This document shows, one piece after another, positions 31,902 to 39,706 of a stretch of 64,000 bases of DNA (the stretch's first letter is position 1; each line of letters opens with the position of its first letter). The notes under the pieces are model-generated. The model searched no databases and was not told the origin of the DNA. It saw only the letters and a list, made by a program, of their open reading frames with translations. The position numbers were made by a program, and so were the translations under genes. Location: contig CAVPDR010000006.1 in NCBI GenBank assembly GCA_963702705.1, positions 1 through 64,000 on the forward strand. Reading direction: 5' to 3'. The stretch comes from VRUE01 sp963702705. GTDB lineage: Bacteria > Actinomycetota > Thermoleophilia > Solirubrobacterales > 70-9.

Positions 31902-34520
31902 CTATGTTCGCGCTTTGTGCTGCGGTTCCCCCGCCAAAACTCCCGCCGTCTCCAGGTACAGGCGCTCGAGCTCGGGCAGCACCGCCTCGACCGTAAACGC
32001 CCGCGAGCGCTCGCGGGCGCGTTCGCCGAGTCGCTCGCGCAAGCCGGCGTCATCGATCAGGCGCGACATCGCCGCGGTCAGCTCGTCGACGTCGCCGGCT
32101 CCGACCAGGAGGCCGGTCTCGCCATCTTCGACCATATCCTCGTGGCCGCCGGGACGGGTGCCGATCACGGCCCTGCCCCTGCTCATCGCCTCGTAGACGA
32201 CGTTGCCCAGTGGCTCCGGCCACTTCGACGGGAAGACGCCGAACAGGGCGCGATCCCACATCGCCATCACGGTCGGCAGCGGCACGCTGTGCATCACGGT
32301 CACCCCGGGGGGGAAGCTCTCGGGGGTGTCGGGTGCCGGCGGCCCCGCCAGCACCAGCGGCGGCGGCCGGTCGAGCTGCTGGTAGGCCTCGCAGAGCTCG
32401 ACGATCCCCTTGACCCGGCGCAGGGCGCCGACGAAGAGGATGAAGGGCTGCTCGGGCAACCGGGAGAGGATCTCCTCGTCGACCGGCTCAGCCGAGAGGT
32501 CCTCGCCGAAGTTGGGCACGATCGTGATTGGGGCGGAGGGCCGTAGTTCTTGCTCGATCATGCCGGCGACGTAGCGGCTGATGCTGTGCACGCGCGTCAC
32601 CTTGCGGCGCAGAAGCGGCCGCGAGCCGAAGATGCCGGCGACGGCGACCGTGCCCTTGGCGGTGCCGTAGTTTGACCCCGCGCAGCTGAGGCACTTGAGC
32701 GGCGCGGATCCAGTGCAGATCTCCTCGCCGTTGCGATAGAGGGTGCGCAGGGCGCAGATGTTGCTGTAGTCCTGGGTCGAGACCAGCAGCGGCGTGTCGT
32801 TGCCGAGCAGCGCCGCGGCGACCGAGTGGGTGAGCCAGCCGTAGGAGTGGACGAGGTCGGGCTTGAACCTCTTGATCAGCCGGCGCAGGTGCAGGACCGC
32901 CTCGGGATCGGGAAAGGGGGGAGGGTTGTGGCGATACGGGTCCGCCGAGATCCCCGGCACGCGGCTGGTCAGGTCGCGCAGCCGGTGCACCTCGACCTCG
33001 CCGTCGGTTTCGCGGGCCGGCGCGCCCGGCTGCCAGGTCGTCGCCAGCTCGACCGTGTGGCCGCGCTCGCTCATCAGGCGGGCGACTTGCTGCGACCAGA
33101 AGGTGGCGCCGCCGACCAGCGGCGGGTAGGAATCGGTGACCAGCAGCACCCGCAGCGATTTACCCTCCACCGGCGCCGCCTCGCGCCGGGCCCGCTTCGC
33201 CTCGCGCCGCCCGCGCGCATAGGCCCACGGCCCGCGGGTCATCCCGCGCAGCTCCAGGCGGGTCAGCTCCGCGGGGAAGTCCTCGCGCTTGGAGGCGTTC
33301 TTCTGCGACCTGGGGGAGAGGGCGAAGGCGGCCCCGCGGGGCAGCTTGCGGATCAACTCCGGGATAAGCCGCGGGTGCTGGATCAGCGACTTGGTCAGCA
33401 CGGCGGTGAGGCCGACCCCGTAGCCGTAGACGCGCCGCTCGAGCTGGTGGTACTCGCTCTGGTGGGCGTGCTGGACGATCGCTGCCGGCTCGTGGACGAT
33501 GGTCCAGCCGCCGAGCAGGACGCGGAAGAGCGACTCGACGTCGGTGCCGTTGGGCAGCGCCTTGGTGTTGAAGGCGGGGTCGAGCCCGCCCGCGCGGCGC
33601 AGCACCCCGGTTCGGAAGGCCATGTTGGCACCGGTGCCGAGGATGCCGATGTCGAAGGGGAAGAGCGGATCGTCGAGCGGCCGGTTCTCGCCGAAGTCGT
33701 AGGCGTGGCGCTCGAAGCGCCCGGAGAAGCGGGCGTAGCCCTCGAACCAGACCTGGGCCGGGGTCTCGAGGCTGCGCGGCATCACGATGCCCGAGACGGC
33801 GCCGACCTTGGGCTCGCCGTCGAAGCCGCGGGCGATCGCCGCCAGCCAGAGCCGGTCGGCGAGGACGTCGTCGTCGGTGAAGGCGACGATCTCCCCCCGT
33901 GCCTCCGCCAAGCCCGTGTTGCGGGCGTTCGCGCCGCCCGCGACCGGCTCGTGCAGGATGCGCACGCGGGGGTCGGCGAGGGCGCCGCTGCGGGGCTCGT
34001 CGGGATTCCACTCCCCGTCGGGCCGGTTGTCGACGAGGATCACCTCGTAGCGGTCCGCCGGGTAGTCGGAGGCGAGCACGGACTCGACCGCTTCGGCCGC
34101 GAGCGCGGGGCGGTCGCGGGTCGGGATCACGACGGAGACGAACGGCGCCCGCTTGAGAAAGTCCTCGACCGCGCCGACGCAGGCGGGCCGGTCCGGTCCG
34201 GGAATGCCGTCGGGCCCGAGTGGTTGGGGATCGATTCCGTCGGCTACGAGGTGGGCCTCGATCGCGCTGCCCAGTGTGGCGTCGATCTGCTCGGCGAGGG
34301 CGGCAGCCGCGAGGCCGTCGGGCGGCAGGTCGACCTCGACCACGCCGAGGGGATGCCCGTGCAGGCGCACGGTGCAGAAGGCCGCGCCGTAGGCAGCGCC
34401 CGAAACCCCTTTGCCAGGTCTCAGCTCCGGTAGCTTCGCCCCGATCTCGATGTCCTCGAGCTGCACCGGAGCGAAATCGGCCGGCGCTGGAGCGCCGGTG
34501 GCGGGCGGGTTGGCGCTCAC
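31902..34520 (-). CDS. Bifunctional GT2-GT4 glycosyltransferase fusion
   Basis: 872 aa, GTG start overlapping the upstream GT2 stop (GTGA). Residues about 1-120 are an uncharacterised N-terminal region (LPELRPGKGVSGAAYG). Residues about 125-400 form a GT2 (GT-A fold) domain with SVVIPTRDRPALAAEAVESVL, FTDDDV (metal-binding DxD type) and a GTGANMAFR motif. From about residue 470 a GT4 (GT-B) domain follows: LLVTDSYPPLVGGATFWSQQVARLM, the donor-site segment LFVGALRRVKGIVELCEAY, and the EPLGNVVYEAMSRGRAVIGT E-x7-E region. Two consecutive sugar transfers by one polypeptide are likely. A cysteine pair (KCLSCAG) inside the GT4 half is unexplained. Confidence 0.9.
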   Translation of the reverse strand: MSANPPATGAPAPADFAPVQLEDIEIGAKLPELRPGKGVSGAAYGAAFCTVRLHGHPLGVVEVDLPPDGLAAAALAEQIDATLGSAIEAHLVADGIDPQPLGPDGIPGPDRPACVGAVEDFLKRAPFVSVVIPTRDRPALAAEAVESVLASDYPADRYEVILVDNRPDGEWNPDEPRSGALADPRVRILHEPVAGGANARNTGLAEARGEIVAFTDDDVLADRLWLAAIARGFDGEPKVGAVSGIVMPRSLETPAQVWFEGYARFSGRFERHAYDFGENRPLDDPLFPFDIGILGTGANMAFRTGVLRRAGGLDPAFNTKALPNGTDVESLFRVLLGGWTIVHEPAAIVQHAHQSEYHQLERRVYGYGVGLTAVLTKSLIQHPRLIPELIRKLPRGAAFALSPRSQKNASKREDFPAELTRLELRGMTRGPWAYARGRREAKRARREAAPVEGKSLRVLLVTDSYPPLVGGATFWSQQVARLMSERGHTVELATTWQPGAPARETDGEVEVHRLRDLTSRVPGISADPYRHNPPPFPDPEAVLHLRRLIKRFKPDLVHSYGWLTHSVAAALLGNDTPLLVSTQDYSNICALRTLYRNGEEICTGSAPLKCLSCAGSNYGTAKGTVAVAGIFGSRPLLRRKVTRVHSISRYVAGMIEQELRPSAPITIVPNFGEDLSAEPVDEEILSRLPEQPFILFVGALRRVKGIVELCEAYQQLDRPPPLVLAGPPAPDTPESFPPGVTVMHSVPLPTVMAMWDRALFGVFPSKWPEPLGNVVYEAMSRGRAVIGTRPGGHEDMVEDGETGLLVGAGDVDELTAAMSRLIDDAGLRERLGERARERSRAFTVEAVLPELERLYLETAGVLAGEPQHKART

Positions 34521-35509
34521 TTGGCGCCCAGCCTGGCGTAGGCGTAGCCGCAGGCTGCCGCGACGATGCCGACGGCGATCCCGCCGGCCCGGCCGAGCCC
34601 GGAGAGGTCGCCGCGCAGGGCGTCGCCGAGGCCCTTGAGCACGCCGTGGGGGATGGTCACGAAGAGGTGCCGCCGCTCCGACTCGAGTCCCTGCTCTGAG
34701 CCGACCAGGCGCGCCAGCGTCGCCTTACCCATTCCCTCCTCGAAGCTGCGCCGGGTCAGGTAACCCAGCGTCGCCTGCTCCTCGTCGACGCTGTGGAACA
34801 CGGTCGCCTGGGGCTGGTAGAGCCAGCTCTTCTGCGGCCAGCGCTGTCCGACCCTGATCCCCAGCTCGGTGTCCTCGAGGGCGTGGCCGCCGGCGATGAC
34901 TCTGCCGCGGTAGCGGATCTCACGCGGTGGCACCCCGGGGCGGAAGCCGCCGATCTCCTGGATTGCCTCGCGGCGCACCGCCATGTTGGCGGCGATCGGG
35001 TTGCGGACCGGGGCGAGCTCGGTGGGCAATCCCGCGTAGCTGCAGCCGAAGACCCAGTAGAACTCGTGCGGAAACCAGCGCGGTTCGGGCCCCGACCACC
35101 GGGGCAGCAGCTCGCCGGTGACGCCGACCACGCCGGGGTCGGCGAAGCACGACTCGAGGTTCTCCAGCCAGGCCGGCTCGGCCTCGGTGTCGTCATCGGT
35201 GAGGACGACGAGGTCGCCCTTGGCCAGCTCGACGCCGGTATTGCGGGCGCCGACGACGCCTCGCTCGTACTTGTTGTCGATCGCGGTCACGCCAGGATGG
35301 GCCTGCTCGACCCAGGCCAGCAGCTCCGGGTTGTGGTCGACTACGACGATCGTCTCCAGCGGCGGCAGCGTCTGCCTTCCGATTGCGTCGAGGCAGCGGG
35401 AGAGCTCGTCGCGGCGCTTCGAGTTCCAGGCCGGAACGAGGACCGAGATGCCGCACTTTGCCGCTTGGCTCACCACGGCTGAGGATAGATCCGGCACAGG
35501 AGCCCCCAT
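34517..35509 (-). CDS. GT2 family glycosyltransferase
   Basis: 330 aa, ATG start. GT-A domain: ISVLVPAWNSKRRDELSRCL, TIVVVDHNPE, GARNTGVELAKGDLVVLTDDDTEAEP (DDD metal motif), ANMAVRREAIQEIGGF and ALEDTELGIR with the acidic catalytic-base region. A C-terminal hydrophobic segment (GGIAVGIVAAACGYAYARL) probably anchors it to the membrane. Overlaps the next gene, the GT2-GT4 fusion, by four bases, so both should act on the same lipid-linked acceptor. Confidence 0.9.
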   Translation of the reverse strand: MGAPVPDLSSAVVSQAAKCGISVLVPAWNSKRRDELSRCLDAIGRQTLPPLETIVVVDHNPELLAWVEQAHPGVTAIDNKYERGVVGARNTGVELAKGDLVVLTDDDTEAEPAWLENLESCFADPGVVGVTGELLPRWSGPEPRWFPHEFYWVFGCSYAGLPTELAPVRNPIAANMAVRREAIQEIGGFRPGVPPREIRYRGRVIAGGHALEDTELGIRVGQRWPQKSWLYQPQATVFHSVDEEQATLGYLTRRSFEEGMGKATLARLVGSEQGLESERRHLFVTIPHGVLKGLGDALRGDLSGLGRAGGIAVGIVAAACGYAYARLGAK

Positions 35510-35540
35510 TTTCGGAGTCGATGGAACGGGGTCGTGCGGG

Positions 35541-37172
35541 TCAGGCTGCCGACGCCGTTTCGGCCTCGGCGTCCCGAATCTGCTGCGCCCCGTCTGCCGA
35601 TGGGCGGCCGCGATGGATGACGCGGCGGCGCCGGGCCTCGCTGATGATCGTGCCCAGCACGCGGAAGCCGTCGCGGAAGGTGCGCAGGTTGCTCTGGCCG
35701 GAGATCCGGTCCTCCTCGTAGCTGGGGACCTCGGTGATCTTCATCCCGGCGCCGGCGATGCGCAGGTTGATCAGGGTCTCGACCTCGAAGCCCGGCACGT
35801 CGAGCGAGATGAACGGCAAGCAGCGCGCCCAGAAGGCGTTGTAGCCGTAACAGAGGTCGGTGAAGTGGGTTCCGTGCAGGAGGTTGGCGGTACCGCTGAG
35901 CACGCTGTTGCCGAGCTTGCGCAGCACGGTGATGTCGGCGCTGCCGCCGCCCTCGAGATAACGCGAGCCCTTGGCGAAGTCGGCGCCGGCCTCGAGCGCC
36001 TCGATGAAGCGGGGGATCTCGGCCGGGTCGGCGGAGCCGTCGGCGTCAAGCATGACCACGAGGTTGCCGGTGACGGCGGCGAAGGCGGTGCGGAAGGCGT
36101 CGCCCTTGCCGCGGCCGCTCTGGGTGAGCACGCGGATCTCGGGGTAGGCGCGCCGTGCGGCCTCGACTGTTTCGTCTTTGGAGTTGCCGTCGACGAGGAT
36201 CACCTCGTGCAGGTCCTTGGGCAGGCGAGCGAGCACGACGCCGATGTTCTCCGCCTCGTTCATCGCCGGCACGACCACGCTGACCAGCGTCTTGCGTTCG
36301 CTGCGGCGGTCGGGGCCGACGTAGGGGACGGCGTCGCGCGAGGCGAGCGCCTCGACCTCAATCAGGGGCACGCCGCCGACTTGGCTGGGCTTCGCGGCGG
36401 GCGCCTCGAGCAGGTCGAGCGGGCGGGGGAGGAGGCTGACCGGAACGCCGATCGACTTGAAGGCGCGCACGAGGTCGAGCAGGCCCTCGTCGTCGGCATG
36501 TCGGGTCGCGATCACGACGCGGTCGGCGCGGTAGCGGTCGACCACTTGCAGCGCCGCGACGCGGTCTGCTTGCGAGCCGTCATCCTCATCGTCCGGGGGC
36601 ACGGTGGCGACGACGGTCGCGTAGGCGCGCAGCGGTTCGTAGGCTTTCAGCCGCGAGGCCGTCACCTCGTCGCCGACCAGGACCCAGCGCTCGACCGGGT
36701 CGAGGCGGCGCAGGAGCGGCGAGCTGAAGCTGCGAGCCGCGGTGTCGATGACGATGAAGATCCCCCAGAGGGCCAGCTGGGCGCCGCCGCCGAGCGGGAT
36801 CATCAGCGAGGCGGACCAGGCGAAGAGAGCGGCAACGAGCAGGCGCATCACCGGCCAGGCCATGCCGTCCTCGCCGCCGAGGGCACCGCGCTGGTTGCGC
36901 GCACCGTAGACGCCGAGCGCGCCGTAGACGACGATCAGCAGCAGCGGCGACAGCGGCAGCGCCGGAAACACCTTGGAGCCGGCTGCGAGGGCGACGACGA
37001 CGAGCGCGACCGAGGAGGAGAGGAGATCGAGGGCCGGCGGCAGCCACCAGCCGAGGCCCCGACTGGCGCGCGGCAGGCTGCCCAGCGTGGGGCGGTCCTG
37101 AACCAGGGCGCCGCGCTGGGGCACGCCGGTCGTGAAGGTCTGGTCGAGTGGAAGGTCGGTCGAGCTGTGCAT
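35541..37172 (-). CDS. Fusion of a sugar-transferase-like membrane/CoA-binding half with a GT2 (polyprenyl-P sugar synthase-like) domain
   Basis: 543 aa, ATG at 37170-37172 (no clear ribosome-binding site). Residues about 40-160 form four helices followed by a Rossmann-like domain (about 165-260: VERWVLVGDEVTASRL, RADRVVIATRHADDEGLLDL) as in the N-terminal half of polyprenyl-phosphate hexose-1-phosphate transferases. The catalytic sugar transferase domain that normally follows is absent. Instead residues about 295-510 are a GT2 domain of the DPM1/GtrB type: SVVVPAMNEAENIGVVLARL, VMLDADGSADP, and GYNAFWARCL. It could make a polyprenyl-phosphate sugar donor for the GT-C-like protein next door (inference). 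Confidence 0.87.
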   Translation of the reverse strand: MHSSTDLPLDQTFTTGVPQRGALVQDRPTLGSLPRASRGLGWWLPPALDLLSSSVALVVVALAAGSKVFPALPLSPLLLIVVYGALGVYGARNQRGALGGEDGMAWPVMRLLVAALFAWSASLMIPLGGGAQLALWGIFIVIDTAARSFSSPLLRRLDPVERWVLVGDEVTASRLKAYEPLRAYATVVATVPPDDEDDGSQADRVAALQVVDRYRADRVVIATRHADDEGLLDLVRAFKSIGVPVSLLPRPLDLLEAPAAKPSQVGGVPLIEVEALASRDAVPYVGPDRRSERKTLVSVVVPAMNEAENIGVVLARLPKDLHEVILVDGNSKDETVEAARRAYPEIRVLTQSGRGKGDAFRTAFAAVTGNLVVMLDADGSADPAEIPRFIEALEAGADFAKGSRYLEGGGSADITVLRKLGNSVLSGTANLLHGTHFTDLCYGYNAFWARCLPFISLDVPGFEVETLINLRIAGAGMKITEVPSYEEDRISGQSNLRTFRDGFRVLGTIISEARRRRVIHRGRPSADGAQQIRDAEAETASAA

Positions 37173-37380
37173 GGGAGGGAGGAGTGCCTTTTTTAGAGGG
37201 ATTTATTCAACGAATTCCATAGCCGATGGCGCCGATTCCTGTTCCTCCCCCTATCGGCAGGCGCTCAGAATCACGTTAGCGCCTTGCGGAAACTGCATGG
37301 GTATTTGCTACGCGCCCCTATGGCTATAACGATCCAAAAATCGAACTGTCAGGGTTATTCGCTTCCCCGACCAAAACGGT
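37173..37380. other. 208-bp AT-richer intergenic region upstream of the GT2 fusion gene
   Basis: Lies between two leftward genes and is clearly AT-richer than its surroundings. On the minus strand a TTGAAT...TAAAAA pair (about 37180-37215) could be a promoter close to the GT2 fusion start. The rest has several short complementary words but no known riboswitch consensus that I can recognise. Confidence 0.45.
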
Positions 37381-38433
37381 TCAGAAGCCGTAGCTTGCGG
37401 CCAGCTCTGGGTCCTTGGCGGCCAGCATCTCGGCCAGCTCGACCATCACCTTGCACTGCTTCCAGGTGGCGTCGTCCTGCATCTTGCCATCGATCATGTG
37501 GACGCCGCGGCCGTCCGGGATCGCCTCCAGCACCTTCTTGGCGAACCTGACCTCCTCGGGGGGAGGGCTGAAGACCTTCTTGGCGATGCCGATCTGCACC
37601 GGGTGCAGCGACCAGGCGCCGACGCAGCCCATCAGGAAGGCGGCGCGGAACTGGGTCTCGCAACCGGCCGTGTCCTTGATGTCGCCGAAGGGGCCGTAGA
37701 AGGGCAGGATCCCGGTCGCGGCGCAGGCGTCGACCATGCGGGCGATCGAGTAATGCCAGAGGTCCTGCTGGGCGCTGACCCGGTCGGCCTCGGGGTTCTC
37801 GGGATCGGCCGGGTCCTCCATCACGCGATAACCGGGGTGGCCGCCGCCGACGCGGGTCGTCTTCATCCGGCGCGAGGCGGCAAGGTCGGCGGGGCCGAAG
37901 CTCATCCCCTGCATGCGTGGGCTGGCGGCGGCGATCTCCTCGAGGTTGACGACGCCCTGCGCGGTCTCGAGGATCGCGTGGATCAGAATCGGCCGCTCGA
38001 GCCCGGCCTTGGCCTCGAGCTGGGCCAGCAGGCGGTCGACGTAGTGGATGTCCCAGGCGCCCTCGACCTTGGGCACCATCACGACCTCGAGCTGGTTGCC
38101 GATCTCTGTCACCAGGGTGGTCAGGTCGTCGAGGACCCACGGGCTCTCCAGCGAGTTGACCCGGGTCCAGAGCGCGGTCTGCCCAAAGTCCGACTCCTTT
38201 GCGGCGCGGATCAGGCCGGCGCGGGCGGCCTCCTTGCGGTCGACCGGGATCGCGTCCTCGAGGTTGCCGAGCAGGATGTCGGTTTTCTCGGCGATGCCGG
38301 CGGCCTTTTCGACCATCTTCTCGTTGGAGAAGTCGAGGAAGTGGATCATCCGCGAGGGCTTGACGGGGATCTCGCGCAGTGGCTCGGGCGCGCCGATCGC
38401 CAGCGGTTGGAAAAAGTCTCTGGGGTTTCTCAC
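37381..38433 (-). CDS. Malyl-CoA/beta-methylmalyl-CoA lyase-like enzyme (HpcH/HpaI, CitE family)
   Basis: 350 aa, GTG start with GAGGAG site. TIM-barrel CitE-type lyase: metal and CoA motifs in DILLGNLEDAIPVDRKEAAR, the TRVNSLESPW segment, VMVPKVEGAWDIHYVD, the metal-binding Glu in ILETAQGVVNLEEIA, MQGMSFGPADLAASR and WSLHPVQIGIAKKVF. Length and motifs match L-malyl-CoA/beta-methylmalyl-CoA lyase rather than citrate lyase beta chain. In the ethylmalonyl-CoA pathway it cleaves beta-methylmalyl-CoA to glyoxylate and propionyl-CoA, and handles malyl-CoA. CCR, Ecm, mesaconyl-CoA hydratase and an acyl-CoA dehydrogenase within 20 kb support this assignment. Confidence 0.87.
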   Translation of the reverse strand: MRNPRDFFQPLAIGAPEPLREIPVKPSRMIHFLDFSNEKMVEKAAGIAEKTDILLGNLEDAIPVDRKEAARAGLIRAAKESDFGQTALWTRVNSLESPWVLDDLTTLVTEIGNQLEVVMVPKVEGAWDIHYVDRLLAQLEAKAGLERPILIHAILETAQGVVNLEEIAAASPRMQGMSFGPADLAASRRMKTTRVGGGHPGYRVMEDPADPENPEADRVSAQQDLWHYSIARMVDACAATGILPFYGPFGDIKDTAGCETQFRAAFLMGCVGAWSLHPVQIGIAKKVFSPPPEEVRFAKKVLEAIPDGRGVHMIDGKMQDDATWKQCKVMVELAEMLAAKDPELAASYGF

Positions 38434-38537
38434 ACTGCTCCTCGCGTCGTTCGATTCTTGCCTGGCAGGAATCTATCCGAACGCCCGTTCGTGGCGGAGC
38501 GAAGGAGTTCGGCGCCCGTCGCCGTACCTTGGGGAAT

Positions 38538-38954
38538 ATGGAGGCTGCCGCGCACGACAGCACAGAGGACTGGCTGCTGCCCGAGCAGTCGCGGCCGCCG
38601 CTGATCGGCGAGCTCGAGCGGCGCGTCGACTTGGCGCTGGCGACCGCGCGAGCCTCCGAAGCGGCGGTGGCGGAGGTCGGCGAGGCGGCGCTCGACGCGG
38701 CGAAGCAGGCACGTCGCGCGGCCGAGCTGGCCGAGCGCGCCAGCGTCACCGCGCTCGACGCACAGGGGCGGATCGAATCGGCCGCCCTCGCACCGTCGGC
38801 CGCGGCTCCGGCGCCGCAGCGGGCCGACGACAGCCTCAGCAGCTTCAGCGAGCGGGCCGACCGGCTGGTCGAGCGCCTGCGAGGGCTGCAACGGATTCCG
38901 CTTGCGCCGCCGGCAGCCAGCGGCGTCGCAGGCCGGCCGCAACCCGCGCGCTGA
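38538..38954 (+). CDS. Ala-rich coiled-coil hypothetical protein
   Basis: 138 aa from an ATG at 38538. Residues 25-85 are Ala/Glu-rich with heptad-like spacing (RVDLALATARASEAAVAEVGEAALDAAKQARRAAELAERA), suggesting a coiled coil; the C-terminus is basic and proline-rich. No family is recognised. The last 110 bp overlap the 3' end of pabC on the other strand, so one of the two ends may be wrong, or this frame may not be expressed. Confidence 0.42.
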   Translation: MEAAAHDSTEDWLLPEQSRPPLIGELERRVDLALATARASEAAVAEVGEAALDAAKQARRAAELAERASVTALDAQGRIESAALAPSAAAPAPQRADDSLSSFSERADRLVERLRGLQRIPLAPPAASGVAGRPQPAR

Positions 38955-39687
38955 GCTCGCCGGGCGCCGGCAGGGCGAGCCCGTCGAGGGTCGACACGGG
39001 CTCGATGCCGCGCACCGAGCCCGCCAGGAAGATCTCACTGCACCTGAGGCTCGCCAGGGCCAGCGCCTCCTCGCGGACCTCGATTCCCGCATCGCGGGCC
39101 ACTTCGATCGTCCGCCGTCGGGCGATGCCGGGCAGGATGCGACCGTCGGCCGGCGGCGTCGTCAGCCACCCGTCACCGACGGCGAAGAGGCTGGCGCGGG
39201 AGGCCTCAAGCGCGCTGCCGTCGCCGTCGACGAGCAGCGCCAGCTCTCCTGGCGGCAGATCCGATTCCGCCCGTTCCAGCAGACGCCGGTCGGCCCACTT
39301 GTGTTCGCCGAGCCCGCCCTCCACGGTGATGCTGCGCAGCCGGATGCCGCGGGCGGCGCCGGGAAACACGGCCGCCGGGTCGACTGGGGCGGTGATGATT
39401 CGCGTAGCCACCCCAACTTCACCTGCCGTGGTCGACTTGGTCGGCCTATGAGCGACCGAGTCGACCAGACGCGGCGCGATCGTGATGCGCAGTTTCCCGC
39501 ACTCCAGCCCACCGGCTCCCTCGCGCACCTGATCGGTGGCATCGCTCGGCAAATCTGCGCCGTAGAGGGTCCTCAGGCTGCCGCCGAGCCGCTCCAGATG
39601 AGCATCGAGCTCGACCGGTTTGCCGTCGAGGACGAGCATGGTCTCGAAGACACCGTGCCGCGGATCGGGGGTGAGGCTGACTCTCAC
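38845..39687 (-). CDS. pabC: Aminodeoxychorismate lyase (class IV aminotransferase)
   Basis: 280 aa, GTG start. Fold-type IV PLP enzyme: GVFETMLVLDGKPVELDAHLERL at the N-terminus, a PLP lysine in GEHKWADRRLLERAE, and the cofactor-phosphate region EASRASLFAV...PPADGRILPGIARRRTIE. The pabB gene starts 19 bp away in the opposite direction, so the two are divergent and their promoters must lie within each other's coding sequences. PabC removes pyruvate from 4-amino-4-deoxychorismate to give p-aminobenzoate for folate. The C-terminal 25 residues (LPAAQAESVAALAGARP) are not conserved in the family. A branched-chain or D-amino-acid transaminase is the main alternative. Confidence 0.85.
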   Translation of the reverse strand: MRVSLTPDPRHGVFETMLVLDGKPVELDAHLERLGGSLRTLYGADLPSDATDQVREGAGGLECGKLRITIAPRLVDSVAHRPTKSTTAGEVGVATRIITAPVDPAAVFPGAARGIRLRSITVEGGLGEHKWADRRLLERAESDLPPGELALLVDGDGSALEASRASLFAVGDGWLTTPPADGRILPGIARRRTIEVARDAGIEVREEALALASLRCSEIFLAGSVRGIEPVSTLDGLALPAPGELSARVAAGLRRRWLPAAQAESVAALAGARPAGRPAR

Positions 39688-39706
39688 GCCGGGATATCTT
39701 GACGCG

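Noticed and set aside
35118..37196. 692-aa plus-strand frame opposite two glycosyltransferase genes
   Set aside because: Spans two real minus-strand genes and their junction; no homology-like motifs.
37173..37380. Riboswitch upstream of the GT2 fusion
   Set aside because: I compared it by eye with c-di-GMP, ydaO, cobalamin and SAM consensus features and found no convincing match.
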